DNA of 64,000 nt. Source: Myxococcales bacterium (lineage in GTDB: Bacteria > Myxococcota_A > Polyangia > Haliangiales > Haliangiaceae). Position 1 is the first letter of the stretch. Each line of letters begins with the position of its first letter. Below the pieces are notes generated by a model. The model saw nothing but the letters and a program-made list of their open reading frames with translations, searched no databases and was not told the origin of the DNA. Below, piece by piece: positions 26,201 through 42,396 of this stretch. Location: NCBI GenBank assembly GCA_016717005.1, contig JADJUF010000012.1, positions 62,001 through 126,000 on the forward strand. The letters run 5' to 3'. A program made the translations under genes and the position numbers.

Positions 26201-29200
26201 GTAGCTGTGGCCCGCGGCCATCGCCGGGACCACGCCGAGCCCGCCGAGCAGCTCGACCATCGCGAGATCGGCCATGCCCAGGGTCGGCTGCGCCACCCGC
26301 GTGTCGGTGATCGCCGCGGCCTGGGCCGCGCGCTCGCCGTCGGAGAACGCCGCCGCGGGCAAGAGCGTCGGCGCCCACCGCGCGCCGTGGGCCAGGAGCC
26401 GGCGCAGGCGCGGGAACGCCAGGAACAGCTCGGCCAGCATGCCGGGCCGCTGGCTGCCCTGACCCGGGCACAGGAACGCGACCGGGCCGCCGACGTCGGA
26501 CGCGACGAAGACGCCGCGGCGATCGCCCGGGCCGGCCTCGGCGGTGTCGAGCTTGGTGCGCAGGTCGGCGAGATCGTCGGCGACGATCGCGAACTGCACC
26601 GGGCCGGCGCCGGTGGCGCAGACCGAGCGGGCCAGATCGCGCAGGCGCGGCGGCGGCGCCGCGGCCAGGCGCGCGCGCACCTTGGCGATCGTCGCGCCCG
26701 CGGCCGCGCGGTCGGCGCCGCGGAACAGCAGCAGCTCGGCCGGCCACGCCTCGAGCCCGGTCCGGGCGTGGTCGTGGGCCTCGAGCACCGCGTGGAAGTT
26801 GGTGCCGCCGAAGCCGAACGCGCTGACCGCCGCGACCCGCCGCGCCGCGGTCCACGGCCGGGCCGCGTCGAGGAACCGGAACGGGCTGGTGGCCGCGTCC
26901 CAGGCCGGGTTGGGGCGCTGGATGTGCAACGTCGGCGGCAGCACGCCGTGGTAGAGCGCCAGCGCCGCCTTGATCATCCCGGCCATGCCGGCCGCGCACT
27001 TGGTGTGGCCGATCTGCGACTTCACCGAGCCGAGCACGCAGGCGCCCGCGGTCGCGCCGGCGCGGCCGAACACGTCGGTGAGCGTGGCCAGCTCGGTGCG
27101 ATCGCCGACGACGGTGCCGGTGCCGTGGGCCTCGACCAGCCCGACCTCGGCCGGCGACACGCCGGCCTGGCGGTAGGCGCGCTCGACCGCGCGGATCTGG
27201 CCCTCCTTGCGCGGCGCGGTCAGGCCCAGGCTCTTGCCGTCGCTGGCGCCGGCCACGCCCTTGACCACGGCGTAGATGCGATCGCCGTCGCGCTCGGCGT
27301 CGGCGAGGCGCTTGAGCACGATCGCCGCCACGCCCTCGCCCAGGACGATGCCGTCGGCGTCGGCGTCGAAGGTGTGGCACCGGCCCGAGGTCGACAGCGC
27401 GTGGACGCTGGCGAACAAGAGGTAGTCGTTGATGCTGTTGTGCAGATCGGCGCCGCCGCACACGACGACGTCGCTGCCGCCGGTGACCAGCTCCTTGACC
27501 GCGAGGTCGACCGCGGCCAGCGACGACGCGCACGCCGCGTCGACGGTGTAGTTGGCGCCGCCGAGATCGAGGCGGTTGGCGATGCGCCCGGCGATGACGT
27601 TGGCGAGCACGCCCGGGAACGAGTCCTCGGTCAGCGTCGGCAGCGCACGGTCGAGCGCGGCCGGCAGCTCGCCGACGTAGTGCGGGAACATCGCGCGGAA
27701 GCCGTACGCGCTCGACAGATCGGTGCCGGCCTCGGCGCCGAAGATCACCGCGGTGCGCTCGCGATCGAGCGCGCGGCCGGTGGTCGAGACCGCGCTGGCG
27801 TAGCCGGCGTCGTCGAGCGCGCGCCGCGCGACCTCGAGGCTGAGCAGCTGCACCGGCTCGATGGCCTCGAGCGAGCGCGGCGGGATGCCGTAGGCCAGCG
27901 GATCGAACGGGACCGGATCGAGGAACCCGCCCCACTTGCACGGCGTCTTCTTGCCGGCGCCGGTGCCGGTCGCCGACGGATCGAAGTACTGCTCGACGCT
28001 CCAGCGCTCGGGCGGGACCTCGCGCACCGCGTCCTTGCCGCCGACGATGTTGGCCCAGAAGGCGTCGGTGTCGCCGGCGCCGGGGAAGATCGCCGCGACG
28101 CCGACGATCGCGACGTCGACCGGCGTGGCGTGGCCGCGCGGGCGCACCGGCCGGGGCCGCGCGTCGTCGAGCGCGGCCGCGTGCGCGGCCACCAGCGCCT
28201 GGCCGCCGGCGCTGACCTCGTCGTGCAGCTCGGCGATCGAGCAGGTCGACGACCGCAGCGCGGCGACCTGGCCGATCATGTACATGCCGTCGGCGGCCTG
28301 GCTGGCGGCGTCGACGGCGACGATCGCGTCGCCCTCGCGGCGCAGGCCCTTGGCGGCGATGCGCAGCCGGCCGAGGTTGAGCTGCTCGAGCGCGGCCCAC
28401 CGCTCCTGCGGCGTCGCGCCGGTCGCCGCCAGCCGCGCCTTCTCGGCGGCGAACGCGGCGGTGAACGCGGTGTCGGCGCAGCGCGTGGCGTGGCCGGGCG
28501 CGGTCTCGAGCAGGCTGGTGCGATCGCACGCGACCGCCGCCGCCTGGAACCCGGGCTGGATCGCGCCCGACGCGACCGCCTCGTGGGTGAACAGGTACGC
28601 GGTGCCCATCAGCACGCCGACCTTGGCGCCGCGCGCGGCCAGCGGCGCCGCCATCGCGGCGACCATCGCGCACGAGCGCGCGTCGTGGATGCCCCCGGCG
28701 AACAGCACCGACACGTCGGCCACGGCCGGGTGCGCGAGCAGGCGCTCGAGCTGGATCTCCCACAGCGCGAAGCTCGAGCGCGGGCCGACGTGGCCCCCGC
28801 ACTCGCGGCCCTCGAACACGAACCGGCGCGCGCCGTCCTTGAGGAATAGATCGAGCAGCCCGGGTGACGGCACGTGCAGGTAGGTCGCGATGCCGTCGGC
28901 CTCGAGCGGCGCCGCCTGCGACGGACGCCCGCCGGCGATCAGCGCCACCGGCGGCTTGATCTCGCGCAGCACCGCGAGCTGCTCCTCGCGCAGCTCGGCC
29001 GGGACGAACCCGAGGATGCCGACGCCCCACGGCCGATCGCCGAGGCGGGCCGCGGTCTCGGCCACGAGCGCGCGGACCTCGGCGCCGGGCATCAAGGACA
29101 GGGCCAGGAACGGCAGGCCGCCGGCGGCGGCGACCGCCTCGGCGAACGCGGCCCGATCGCTGACCCGCGACATCGGCCCCTGGGCGATCGGATAGCGCAG

Positions 29201-30097
29201 GCCGTGGCCGGCCGCGAGCGGCGCGCCCGGCGCGAGCGGCGCCAGCTCGGCCGCGAGCTGCACGTGCGTGGTCATCGCCGCGCGCACGCCGCGCACCGCC
29301 GCGGCGACGCCGCCGAACTGGCGCGCGAAGCTGGCGGCGCTGGCGCCGTCCTGGCCCACCGGCACCAGCTGCTCGGTCAGCGAGTCGGCGCCGAGGCGCG
29401 CGCGCACGTCGTCGGCGGTGACGTCGTCGGGCAGCGCCGCCACCGGCAGATCCGGGCGCGTGAACACGCGGTGGCCGGCGACGACGGTGGTCTCGCTGCC
29501 GTCCATCGCCGCGATCGCCGCGCGCACGTCGGCGGGCAGCGTCGCCTCGCGGCACAGCGCGAGCTGGCTGTCGAGCACGACCCCGGCGGCGCCGCCGGCG
29601 CGACAGGCGGCGGCGGTGTGGACGCCCAGGCCGCCCTGGGCCCAGACCGGCACCGCCAGCGCCCCGACCAGCTCCTGCACCAGGACGAAGGTCGTGGTCT
29701 CGCCGACGCGGCCGCCGGCCTCGCTGCCCTTGGCGATGATCCCGTCGGCGCCCGCGGCGACGGCGGCCTGGGCCTCGGCCAGGGAGGTCGCCTGGACCAG
29801 CACCCGGCGCGGCGCCAGGCCAGCGACCGCGGCGGCGCTGGTGACGATGACCGTGTCGACCGCGGCCGGCAGGTCGGCGACGCCGAGCGGACAGCCGTCC
29901 GGAAACCGGACCGCGAACCGCTCGACCTGGTGGCCGAGCGCCGCCAGCGCCGCGCGCGCGCGGTCCGGATCGCGGCCGAGATCGAGCGCGCCGACCGCGC
30001 CCGCGCCGATGGCCGCGGCGACCACGCCCGGATCGGGGCGCTCGAGCGGCGACAGGACGATGATCGACGGGGGGACGTGCTGGCGGTCGCGGACCAT
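23234..30097 (-). CDS. iterative synthase: NPD(x2)-KS-AT-ACP-KR
   Basis: 2287 aa. The N-terminal ~640 residues hold two NPD/PfaD-like TIM-barrel segments (IIAKGSEAGGRVGETTTF in the first; YPIAQGPMSRVSDRAAFA and FVFEGRECGGHVGPRSS in the second), flavoproteins that act as enoyl reductase in PUFA synthases. Then KS (about 660-1110; DAACASSLAAVD near 856), AT (about 1210-1490; CPGQGSQRPGM, GHSYGELAAL near 1297), Pro-rich linker, one ACP (DLSIDSIKRIEIIGEL near 1726) and KR (VVLITGGARGITARV near 2012; SISGALGNRGQVDYATANQ near 2189). The ATG at 30097 has a clear GGAG seven bases upstream. First gene of the operon that runs to 12455. The fusion of the NPD barrels to the front of a KS protein is uncommon; PfaD is normally separate. 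Confidence 0.9.
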   Translation of the reverse strand: MVRDRQHVPPSIIVLSPLERPDPGVVAAAIGAGAVGALDLGRDPDRARAALAALGHQVERFAVRFPDGCPLGVADLPAAVDTVIVTSAAAVAGLAPRRVLVQATSLAEAQAAVAAGADGIIAKGSEAGGRVGETTTFVLVQELVGALAVPVWAQGGLGVHTAAACRAGGAAGVVLDSQLALCREATLPADVRAAIAAMDGSETTVVAGHRVFTRPDLPVAALPDDVTADDVRARLGADSLTEQLVPVGQDGASAASFARQFGGVAAAVRGVRAAMTTHVQLAAELAPLAPGAPLAAGHGLRYPIAQGPMSRVSDRAAFAEAVAAAGGLPFLALSLMPGAEVRALVAETAARLGDRPWGVGILGFVPAELREEQLAVLREIKPPVALIAGGRPSQAAPLEADGIATYLHVPSPGLLDLFLKDGARRFVFEGRECGGHVGPRSSFALWEIQLERLLAHPAVADVSVLFAGGIHDARSCAMVAAMAAPLAARGAKVGVLMGTAYLFTHEAVASGAIQPGFQAAAVACDRTSLLETAPGHATRCADTAFTAAFAAEKARLAATGATPQERWAALEQLNLGRLRIAAKGLRREGDAIVAVDAASQAADGMYMIGQVAALRSSTCSIAELHDEVSAGGQALVAAHAAALDDARPRPVRPRGHATPVDVAIVGVAAIFPGAGDTDAFWANIVGGKDAVREVPPERWSVEQYFDPSATGTGAGKKTPCKWGGFLDPVPFDPLAYGIPPRSLEAIEPVQLLSLEVARRALDDAGYASAVSTTGRALDRERTAVIFGAEAGTDLSSAYGFRAMFPHYVGELPAALDRALPTLTEDSFPGVLANVIAGRIANRLDLGGANYTVDAACASSLAAVDLAVKELVTGGSDVVVCGGADLHNSINDYLLFASVHALSTSGRCHTFDADADGIVLGEGVAAIVLKRLADAERDGDRIYAVVKGVAGASDGKSLGLTAPRKEGQIRAVERAYRQAGVSPAEVGLVEAHGTGTVVGDRTELATLTDVFGRAGATAGACVLGSVKSQIGHTKCAAGMAGMIKAALALYHGVLPPTLHIQRPNPAWDAATSPFRFLDAARPWTAARRVAAVSAFGFGGTNFHAVLEAHDHARTGLEAWPAELLLFRGADRAAAGATIAKVRARLAAAPPPRLRDLARSVCATGAGPVQFAIVADDLADLRTKLDTAEAGPGDRRGVFVASDVGGPVAFLCPGQGSQRPGMLAELFLAFPRLRRLLAHGARWAPTLLPAAAFSDGERAAQAAAITDTRVAQPTLGMADLAMVELLGGLGVVPAMAAGHSYGELAALAVAGALTVDDLLPLSAFRGEAILAAAGGDPGTMLAVTAGADVVAPLIAECAGVVIANHNSPRQCVLAGAAAAIDLAVPRLTAAGLTTRRFPVAAAFHSPLVADAQHALAARLAVLDVRAPRLPVWSNVTAAPYPAEPDGVRALLAEQVARPVLFAPQIEAMYAAGARVFVETGPGQVLTRLVGEILGDRPHVAIACDTGSGSSLRALLRAVATLAVHGVTVDAAALFGDRDARLIDLAPAKASKRPSAGWLIDGHTARSVDAPAPAPARPVALALASVVAPAASPRAAAPRPLGPSPTGAAPPPTTVESSTVASDRDVIVLEYLHNVRTAISAQRDVVLAYLGQAPAPMAEPLADHAPPRLRAGRPTLPAHPAAAPPPVVIDVAPEPTALDPMALVLEIVSERTGYPPETLGPDLDLEADLSIDSIKRIEIIGELAARLGLQVAGGGDDAMVEELATRKTLRALVDWLSDRLGAPSPGAAVAELATAALAEPAAAPLELGRYVFSRVAAPLGAGRVPTVAGRNVTVVDDGLGVAVNLASRLAADGADVTVVAPGDRGARPDVDGLIDLSGLATTVHDGDGATAAMTAMFDHVRDAVVGGASSLLVATGLGGRFGEDPVDAGLRGDGAGGLIKTVAAEWPSVRARRLDLDPREAPERLAELIHAELSCDDDLLEVGHAGGERATRTLVPAPSTSAGGLTLGPDAVVLITGGARGITARVAVELARRWRCQIELVGRSPLPGPEEVTLIAAADAPALRRAILAAGVAKEPAAIEAKVARVLADREIRATLAAITAAGATVRYHACDVRAPGFAEVIDGIYARHDRLDGVIHGAGVLEDKLIRHKTAASFARVYGTKVAGALTLAERLRPDTRFVVFFASISGALGNRGQVDYATANQALAALAAAMAPRISGRVVAIDWGPWAGTGMVSPELEREYARRGLGLIDPAAGVEHLLAELGSDARDTEVVIVGGDPRALAPRPVDHA

Positions 30098-30438
30098 GGA
30101 CTAACTCCGGACGGGCGCACGCTAACGCATGCGACCGGTCAACGTCGACGACTTCCCGACGACAATCCCACGACTCGACCACCTGACGCGGACAGTTCGC
30201 GCTCCAGGCCTGGCGTGTCAGGCGTTGATCCCCACCGGCGATTGCGCTTGTGTCCGAGGCTGACGCCGGGGCCGAGCTCGCGACCGGCCGGTCGGACCGG
30301 CCGGCGCCACCGGTTGACCGGCGCCGCCCGGCGCTGTGCTTTCTCCGCCTTACCCGTCTCGCCGCCCGCGGACAGATCGCGCAGGCGCGCGGCGCAACCC
30401 GGCACCCGGGCGAGCGCCAGGGGTATGGTGCGCGGGCG
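30098..30438. other. divergent intergenic region with GC-rich palindromes
   Basis: 341 nt between the polyketide operon and the LCM methyltransferase, so it must hold both promoters. Two strong dyads are visible: CCGGCCGGTC at 30284-30293 with GACCGGCCGG at 30296-30305, and a GGCGCC...GGCGCC pair starting near 30304. A smaller hairpin, GCCTG-N6-CAGGC, lies near 30210-30225. I could not find a convincing sigma-70 or sigma-54 promoter for either direction. The dyads may be operators or transcript hairpins. Confidence 0.4.
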
Positions 30439-31323
30439 ATGCCGCCGGACGCGACGCCCGACCCCGCACGTCCTGCGCCGCCGGCGCCCAGGGCGCTGGC
30501 GCGCGCCGGCGACCTGTCGGTCACCGCGCTCTACACCGCCCACGCCTGGCGCTGGGGCAAGCTCGACGGCGCCGAGCTGTTCTCCAGCCGCAAGAGCCGC
30601 GACGTCTTCAACGCCACCAACCTCGCGCTCGGCGTGGCGCGCCTGTTTCGACGCGAGCTGCCGTCGTTGCGCCACGGCCTGGTGCAGCGCCACGTGATGA
30701 TCGATCGGCTGGTCGCCGCGGCAAGCTGCGCGCAGGTGCTCGAGCTGGCCGCCGGGCTGTCGCGCCGCGGCGCCGCGCTCTCGGCCGACCCCGCGATCCG
30801 GTACGTCGAGGTCGATCTCCCGGCGGTGATCGCGCACAAGCGCAAGCTGCTCGGGCGCAGCAAGCGCGGGCGCGCGGTCGCGGCGCGGCCCAACCTGGTG
30901 CTGCACGCGCACGACGTCACGACGCTGGCGTTCGACGACGTGCTGGCGCCGGGGCCCGTGTGCGTGGTCGTCGAGGGGCTGCTGATGTACCTCGATCAGG
31001 CCGCGCAGCAGGCGCTGTGGCGCGGGCTCGCGACCGTGTGCGCGGCGCGCCCGGGCAGCGCGGTCGTGTTCGATCTGGTGCCGTTCGTCGAGCAGCCGCG
31101 CCCGGGCCGGGTCGGCCGCGGCCTCGAGCAGCTGTTCAAGCGCGCGACCCGGGGCCAGACCATGGCGTTCGACGGCCGCACCCGCGCCGATCTCACCGAC
31201 GAGCTGCGCGCCGCCGGGTTCGCCACCGTCGAGCTGTTCGAGCCGGGCACCGCGCCGTCGACGTGGGCGGTCCCGCACCTCGGTCGACGGACCCAGCAGC
31301 TGGTCTGGAGGGTCGCGGTTTGA
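30439..31323 (+). CDS. LCM/PPM1-family SAM methyltransferase
   Basis: 294 aa. Features of the leucine-carboxyl-methyltransferase-like family (O-methyltransferases on small molecules and polyketides): FSSRKSRDVFNATN, SAM-site VLELAAGLSRRGAAL, YVEVDLPAVIAHKRKLL, and VVVEGLLMYLDQAAQQALW. ATG at 30439 is chosen; the in-frame sequence from 30250 is proline/arginine-rich and not family-like. It is divergent from the polyketide operon and could methylate its product, but it could equally be independent. Confidence 0.82.
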   Translation: MPPDATPDPARPAPPAPRALARAGDLSVTALYTAHAWRWGKLDGAELFSSRKSRDVFNATNLALGVARLFRRELPSLRHGLVQRHVMIDRLVAAASCAQVLELAAGLSRRGAALSADPAIRYVEVDLPAVIAHKRKLLGRSKRGRAVAARPNLVLHAHDVTTLAFDDVLAPGPVCVVVEGLLMYLDQAAQQALWRGLATVCAARPGSAVVFDLVPFVEQPRPGRVGRGLEQLFKRATRGQTMAFDGRTRADLTDELRAAGFATVELFEPGTAPSTWAVPHLGRRTQQLVWRVAV

Positions 31324-31355
31324 TCCCGTAGATGTAGCCTGAGTTACAAAATATT

Positions 31356-31370
31356 CACCCTGAGAGGGTG
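31356..31370. promoter_or_regulatory. short perfect inverted repeat upstream of the kinase gene
   Basis: CACCCT-GAG-AGGGTG, six-base arms around a three-base loop, 22 nt before the kinase GTG. It follows an AT-rich stretch (TTACAAAATATTC, 31344-31356) that is striking in this GC-rich window and could contain a -10 element. It could be an operator overlapping the promoter, or a hairpin in the leader. There is no T-run after it, so an intrinsic terminator for the preceding gene is less likely. Confidence 0.4.
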
Positions 31371-31391
31371 AGGGTCCGGTAGGCTGGAGAC

Positions 31392-35095
<3,704 letters not shown>

Positions 35096-35108
35096 CGCGC
35101 CGGCCCGC

Positions 35109-35411
35109 CTACCCGATCGCTTCGTAGGTGATCACGTCGATCTTCTTCAAGGTCGGCGTGCCGGTCGGCGCCGGGTGCACGCGGACCTTGCCGGTCGACG
35201 ACAGCGCCGCGAGCGCCTGCGCGACCTGACCGCGGCCGAGGAACGTGTCCTTGCCGAGCGTCTGGGCCACCTGCCTGACCGTCTGCCGGCCGCGCTCGCG
35301 CAGCGCGCGCTCGACATCGCCGGCGACGCCAGTGCCTCGCCGGGCGTTGCGCCGGTGCATCAGCATGATCGTGAGTCCGACCACGAGCCCGATGATCGCG
35401 CCTGGGATCAT
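35109..35411 (-). CDS. small membrane-anchored protein with winged-helix-like end
   Basis: 100 aa. One N-terminal membrane segment (MIPGAIIGLVVGLTIMLM) followed by basic residues, so the C-terminus should be cytoplasmic. The rest (RQTVRQVAQTLGKDTFLGRG, VAQALAALSSTGKVRVHPAP) looks like a small winged-helix domain. No family name can be given. It converges with the kinase gene across 13 nt and is read in the same direction as the secretin gene that starts further right. Confidence 0.6.
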   Translation of the reverse strand: MIPGAIIGLVVGLTIMLMHRRNARRGTGVAGDVERALRERGRQTVRQVAQTLGKDTFLGRGQVAQALAALSSTGKVRVHPAPTGTPTLKKIDVITYEAIG

Positions 35412-35451
35412 GCTCGATCGATACCACGCGCGCGGCGATCGGCGCGCGAAG

Positions 35452-35664
35452 TCAGCGCGCCAGCATGACGGCGCGGTCGCGCGCGGCGGTGAGCCGGCGC
35501 CGGGCGTCGGCGTCGAGCGGCAGCGCCAGCAGGCGCTGGTAGGTCGCGATCGCCTCCCGGTAGCGGGTCATGTCGACCAGGACCTCCGCGGCGCCCGGCG
35601 ACCGCGCGGCGAGCTGGCGTCGCGCCGCCGGGGGCGGTGTACGCGCCGCGGCCGCGTCGGGCAC
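35452..35664 (-). CDS. small TPR-like protein downstream of the secretin
   Basis: 70 aa from a GTG 10 nt after the secretin stop. The last 40 residues (RYREAIATYQRLLALPLDAD and RRRLTAARDRAVML) fit one tetratricopeptide repeat. The N-terminal 30 residues are low-complexity Pro/Ala/Arg. Spacing suggests translational coupling with the secretin, for which a TPR partner would be sensible, but the gene is short and could be a remnant. Confidence 0.42.
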   Translation of the reverse strand: MPDAAAARTPPPAARRQLAARSPGAAEVLVDMTRYREAIATYQRLLALPLDADARRRLTAARDRAVMLAR

Positions 35665-35674
35665 GCGCCGCCTG

Positions 35675-37777
35675 CTACGGCGTCGGCGCCGCCGGCACCT
35701 CGGGCGCGTCGACCCGGCCGCTCGGCGGCGCCGCGGGTTGCAGCGCGGCCCGCGCCACGCGCTCGGCCTCGGTCGCGCGCACCCGGGCGTCGATCTCGGC
35801 GACCAGCCCGCGCTTGCGGCGGTAGTCGACCTGCGGCGTCACCAGCCGGGTCGACAGCGCCGAGCGCGCCCGCAGGAACTCCTCGCGCTCGCGCATGCGC
35901 CGCTCGAACACCGCGCGCCCGGCCGCCGAGTCGTCGATCAGGTGCGGCGTGATCACGATCAGCAGGTTGGACTTGGTGCGGACGTCGCGGCTCGACCGGA
36001 ACAGCGCGCCCAGCACCGGCAGGTCGCCCAAGAGCGGCACCTTCTCGACCGAGTGCTCGACCCGCTCGTCGATGAGGCCGCCCAGCACCAGGTTGTCCTG
36101 GTCGCCGACGACGACCGTGGTCTCGAGCTTGCGCTCCTTCCAGGTCGGGCCCAGGCCCTCGAAGTCCGAGTCGCCGAGCTGGTTGTGCTCGAGCGCGACG
36201 TCGAGCCGGATGCGCGCGTCGCCGGGGCTGGCGCCGGGCTCGGCCGGCGCGACGTGGGGCGTGATCTTCAGGGTCAGCGCCACCTGCTGGCGATCGATCG
36301 ACGCGCCGGTCGCCGCCCCGGTCGCGGTCGTGGCCGCGCGCGACAGGTACGGGATGTTGGCGCCGACCGAGATCAGCGCCGGCTTGTTGTCGAGCATCAT
36401 CAGGTGCGGCGACGCCAGCACCTCGATCTCGCTCGCGCCCGCGACCGCCTGCAGCAGCACGCCGAACGACGGCACGCTCTCGCCCAGGAGCGTGCTCGTG
36501 AGCGAGGTGCCCAGCACGCCGGCCAGCAGGCCGCTGCCGGCGCTGGCGAGGCTGTCGGCGGCCGCCACCGACGACAGCGTCCCGGTCTGGAACCCACCGA
36601 TCGCGACGCCGCCGTCGCCGGTGTCGTCGCCGCCGTGCCAGGACACCCCGAGCTGGCGGTTGGCCGACTCGGACACCTCGAGCACCATCGCCTCGACGTA
36701 GATCTGCCGGCGCGGCGCGTCGAGCTCGTCGAGCATGACCCGCACCGCCTGGGTGTCGCCGGCCGACGCCTGGATCAAGACCGCGTTGGTGCCGTCGTCG
36801 GCCGCGAGCTTGACCTGGCCCAGCGCCTTGCCGTCGCCGCCGCCGCTGGTCAGCGGCCCCAGCGCCGCCACGACCTCGATCGCGCGGGCGTTGCGCAGGC
36901 GCACCGCGGTCATCGTGGTCTCGCCGCCCGGGTCGCGATCGAGCACGCCGACCAGCGCCGCGACCCGCTGGTAGTCGGCGGCGGCGCCGACGACGAACAC
37001 CGCGCCGGCCCGACGATCCGCCACCAGGCGCGCGGCCCGGGCGGACGACGGGGCGGTGGTGTCCGGAGCCAGCAGCGGCTCGAGCACCGCGACCAGCGCG
37101 TCGGGATCGCGGTGGGTCACCGGCACCGCCCACACCCCGGCGCCGTCGCCGGGGCGATCGAGCTCGTCGACCAGCGTGCGCATGCGCGCGACGTGGCGGC
37201 CGTCGTCGGTCACCAGCAGCGCGCGCAGGTTCGGCAGCGGCGTCACGACGCCATACTTCGACTTGACCAGGTCGAGCGCGCTGCGCAGGTCGTCGACGCC
37301 GACATGGGCCGGGCGCAGGAGCAGCCGCACCGCGCCGCTGCCGCCGTCGGGGAACTGGCGCCGGATCGCCAGCGCCGCGTCCTTGGCGCTCGCGGCCTCG
37401 ACGATCTCGTAGACCGGGCCCTTGGCGACCGCGGCCAGGCCCATGGCCTCGAGCCCGGCCTCGAACACCGCCCAGGCCGCGGCCGCGTCGAGCTTGCCGG
37501 GCGTGACCATCGTCAGCTTGGCCGAGCGCGACGCGATGCCAGCGCTGTAGATGAAGCGCTTGCACGAGAAGCCCATGGCCCAGGTCACCAGATCGCGCAC
37601 GCCGACCTCGTCAGGGAAGCCGATCTCGAAGCTGGCCTTGGGCCGGGCGCACGCGAACCGCGGATCGTCGACGTCGGCGACCTCCTGCGTGCGGTCGGCG
37701 CGGGCGCGCGGCGCGGCGAGCCCGAGCGGACCGAGGACGACGGTGGCAGAGATCACGAGCAGGGGCGTGCGGCGCAT
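35675..37777 (-). CDS. gspD: GspD-type secretin
   Basis: 700 aa. Signal peptide MRRTPLLVISATVVLG...APRARA. N-terminal N0 and N1-N2-like ring domains (KLTMVTPGKLDAAAAWAVFE; VRLLLRPAHVGVDDLRSALD; MTAVRLRNARAIEVVAALG), then the secretin barrel (about 395-625): RQIYVEAMVLEVSESANRQL, ASPHLMMLDNKPALISVGA, NLVLGGLIDE and LLGDLPVLGALFRSS, LLIVITPHLI. Forms the outer-membrane channel of type II secretion. ATG at 37777 is preferred over TTG at 37795 because the signal peptide starts there. No other gsp genes lie in the window, so it is either an orphan or separated from the rest of its system. Confidence 0.9.
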   Translation of the reverse strand: MRRTPLLVISATVVLGPLGLAAPRARADRTQEVADVDDPRFACARPKASFEIGFPDEVGVRDLVTWAMGFSCKRFIYSAGIASRSAKLTMVTPGKLDAAAAWAVFEAGLEAMGLAAVAKGPVYEIVEAASAKDAALAIRRQFPDGGSGAVRLLLRPAHVGVDDLRSALDLVKSKYGVVTPLPNLRALLVTDDGRHVARMRTLVDELDRPGDGAGVWAVPVTHRDPDALVAVLEPLLAPDTTAPSSARAARLVADRRAGAVFVVGAAADYQRVAALVGVLDRDPGGETTMTAVRLRNARAIEVVAALGPLTSGGGDGKALGQVKLAADDGTNAVLIQASAGDTQAVRVMLDELDAPRRQIYVEAMVLEVSESANRQLGVSWHGGDDTGDGGVAIGGFQTGTLSSVAAADSLASAGSGLLAGVLGTSLTSTLLGESVPSFGVLLQAVAGASEIEVLASPHLMMLDNKPALISVGANIPYLSRAATTATGAATGASIDRQQVALTLKITPHVAPAEPGASPGDARIRLDVALEHNQLGDSDFEGLGPTWKERKLETTVVVGDQDNLVLGGLIDERVEHSVEKVPLLGDLPVLGALFRSSRDVRTKSNLLIVITPHLIDDSAAGRAVFERRMREREEFLRARSALSTRLVTPQVDYRRKRGLVAEIDARVRATEAERVARAALQPAAPPSGRVDAPEVPAAPTP

Positions 37778-37979
37778 GCGGACGACGTTCAGCAACCCGC
37801 GTGCCCAGCGCCAACCGCGCGGACCGTGGTCGCCGCGGCGCCGATCGCTGCCACGCTGGCACGCGGACCCGACAGCGCGAGCCGCGCTGGCGCTCGATCC
37901 GTGCCGCGTCCGATCAGCGCCACAGGTCGCGCGCCCGATCGAGCACCAGCGTCGCGCCGCGCGCGGCCGCCGCGGGCGA

Positions 37980-42380
<4,401 letters not shown>

Positions 42381-42396
42381 GGCCGCACCGTACCGC

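Noticed and set aside
23156..28849. 1897-aa plus-strand open frame
   Set aside because: Antisense to the large synthase, which has complete KS, AT, ACP and KR domains.
18961..30097. Standard PUFA (Pfa) synthase operon
   Set aside because: There is only one ACP, no tandem ACP array, no KS-CLF pair with acyltransferase AGPAT and PfaD is fused; so a secondary-lipid or polyketide type is more likely.
24711..30524. 1937-aa minus-strand open frame
   Set aside because: Out-of-frame shadow of the synthase gene; Arg/Ala-rich with no domain.
31356..31370. Intrinsic terminator of the LCM methyltransferase gene
   Set aside because: Stem of six pairs but no T-run after it; it is nearer the next gene's start.
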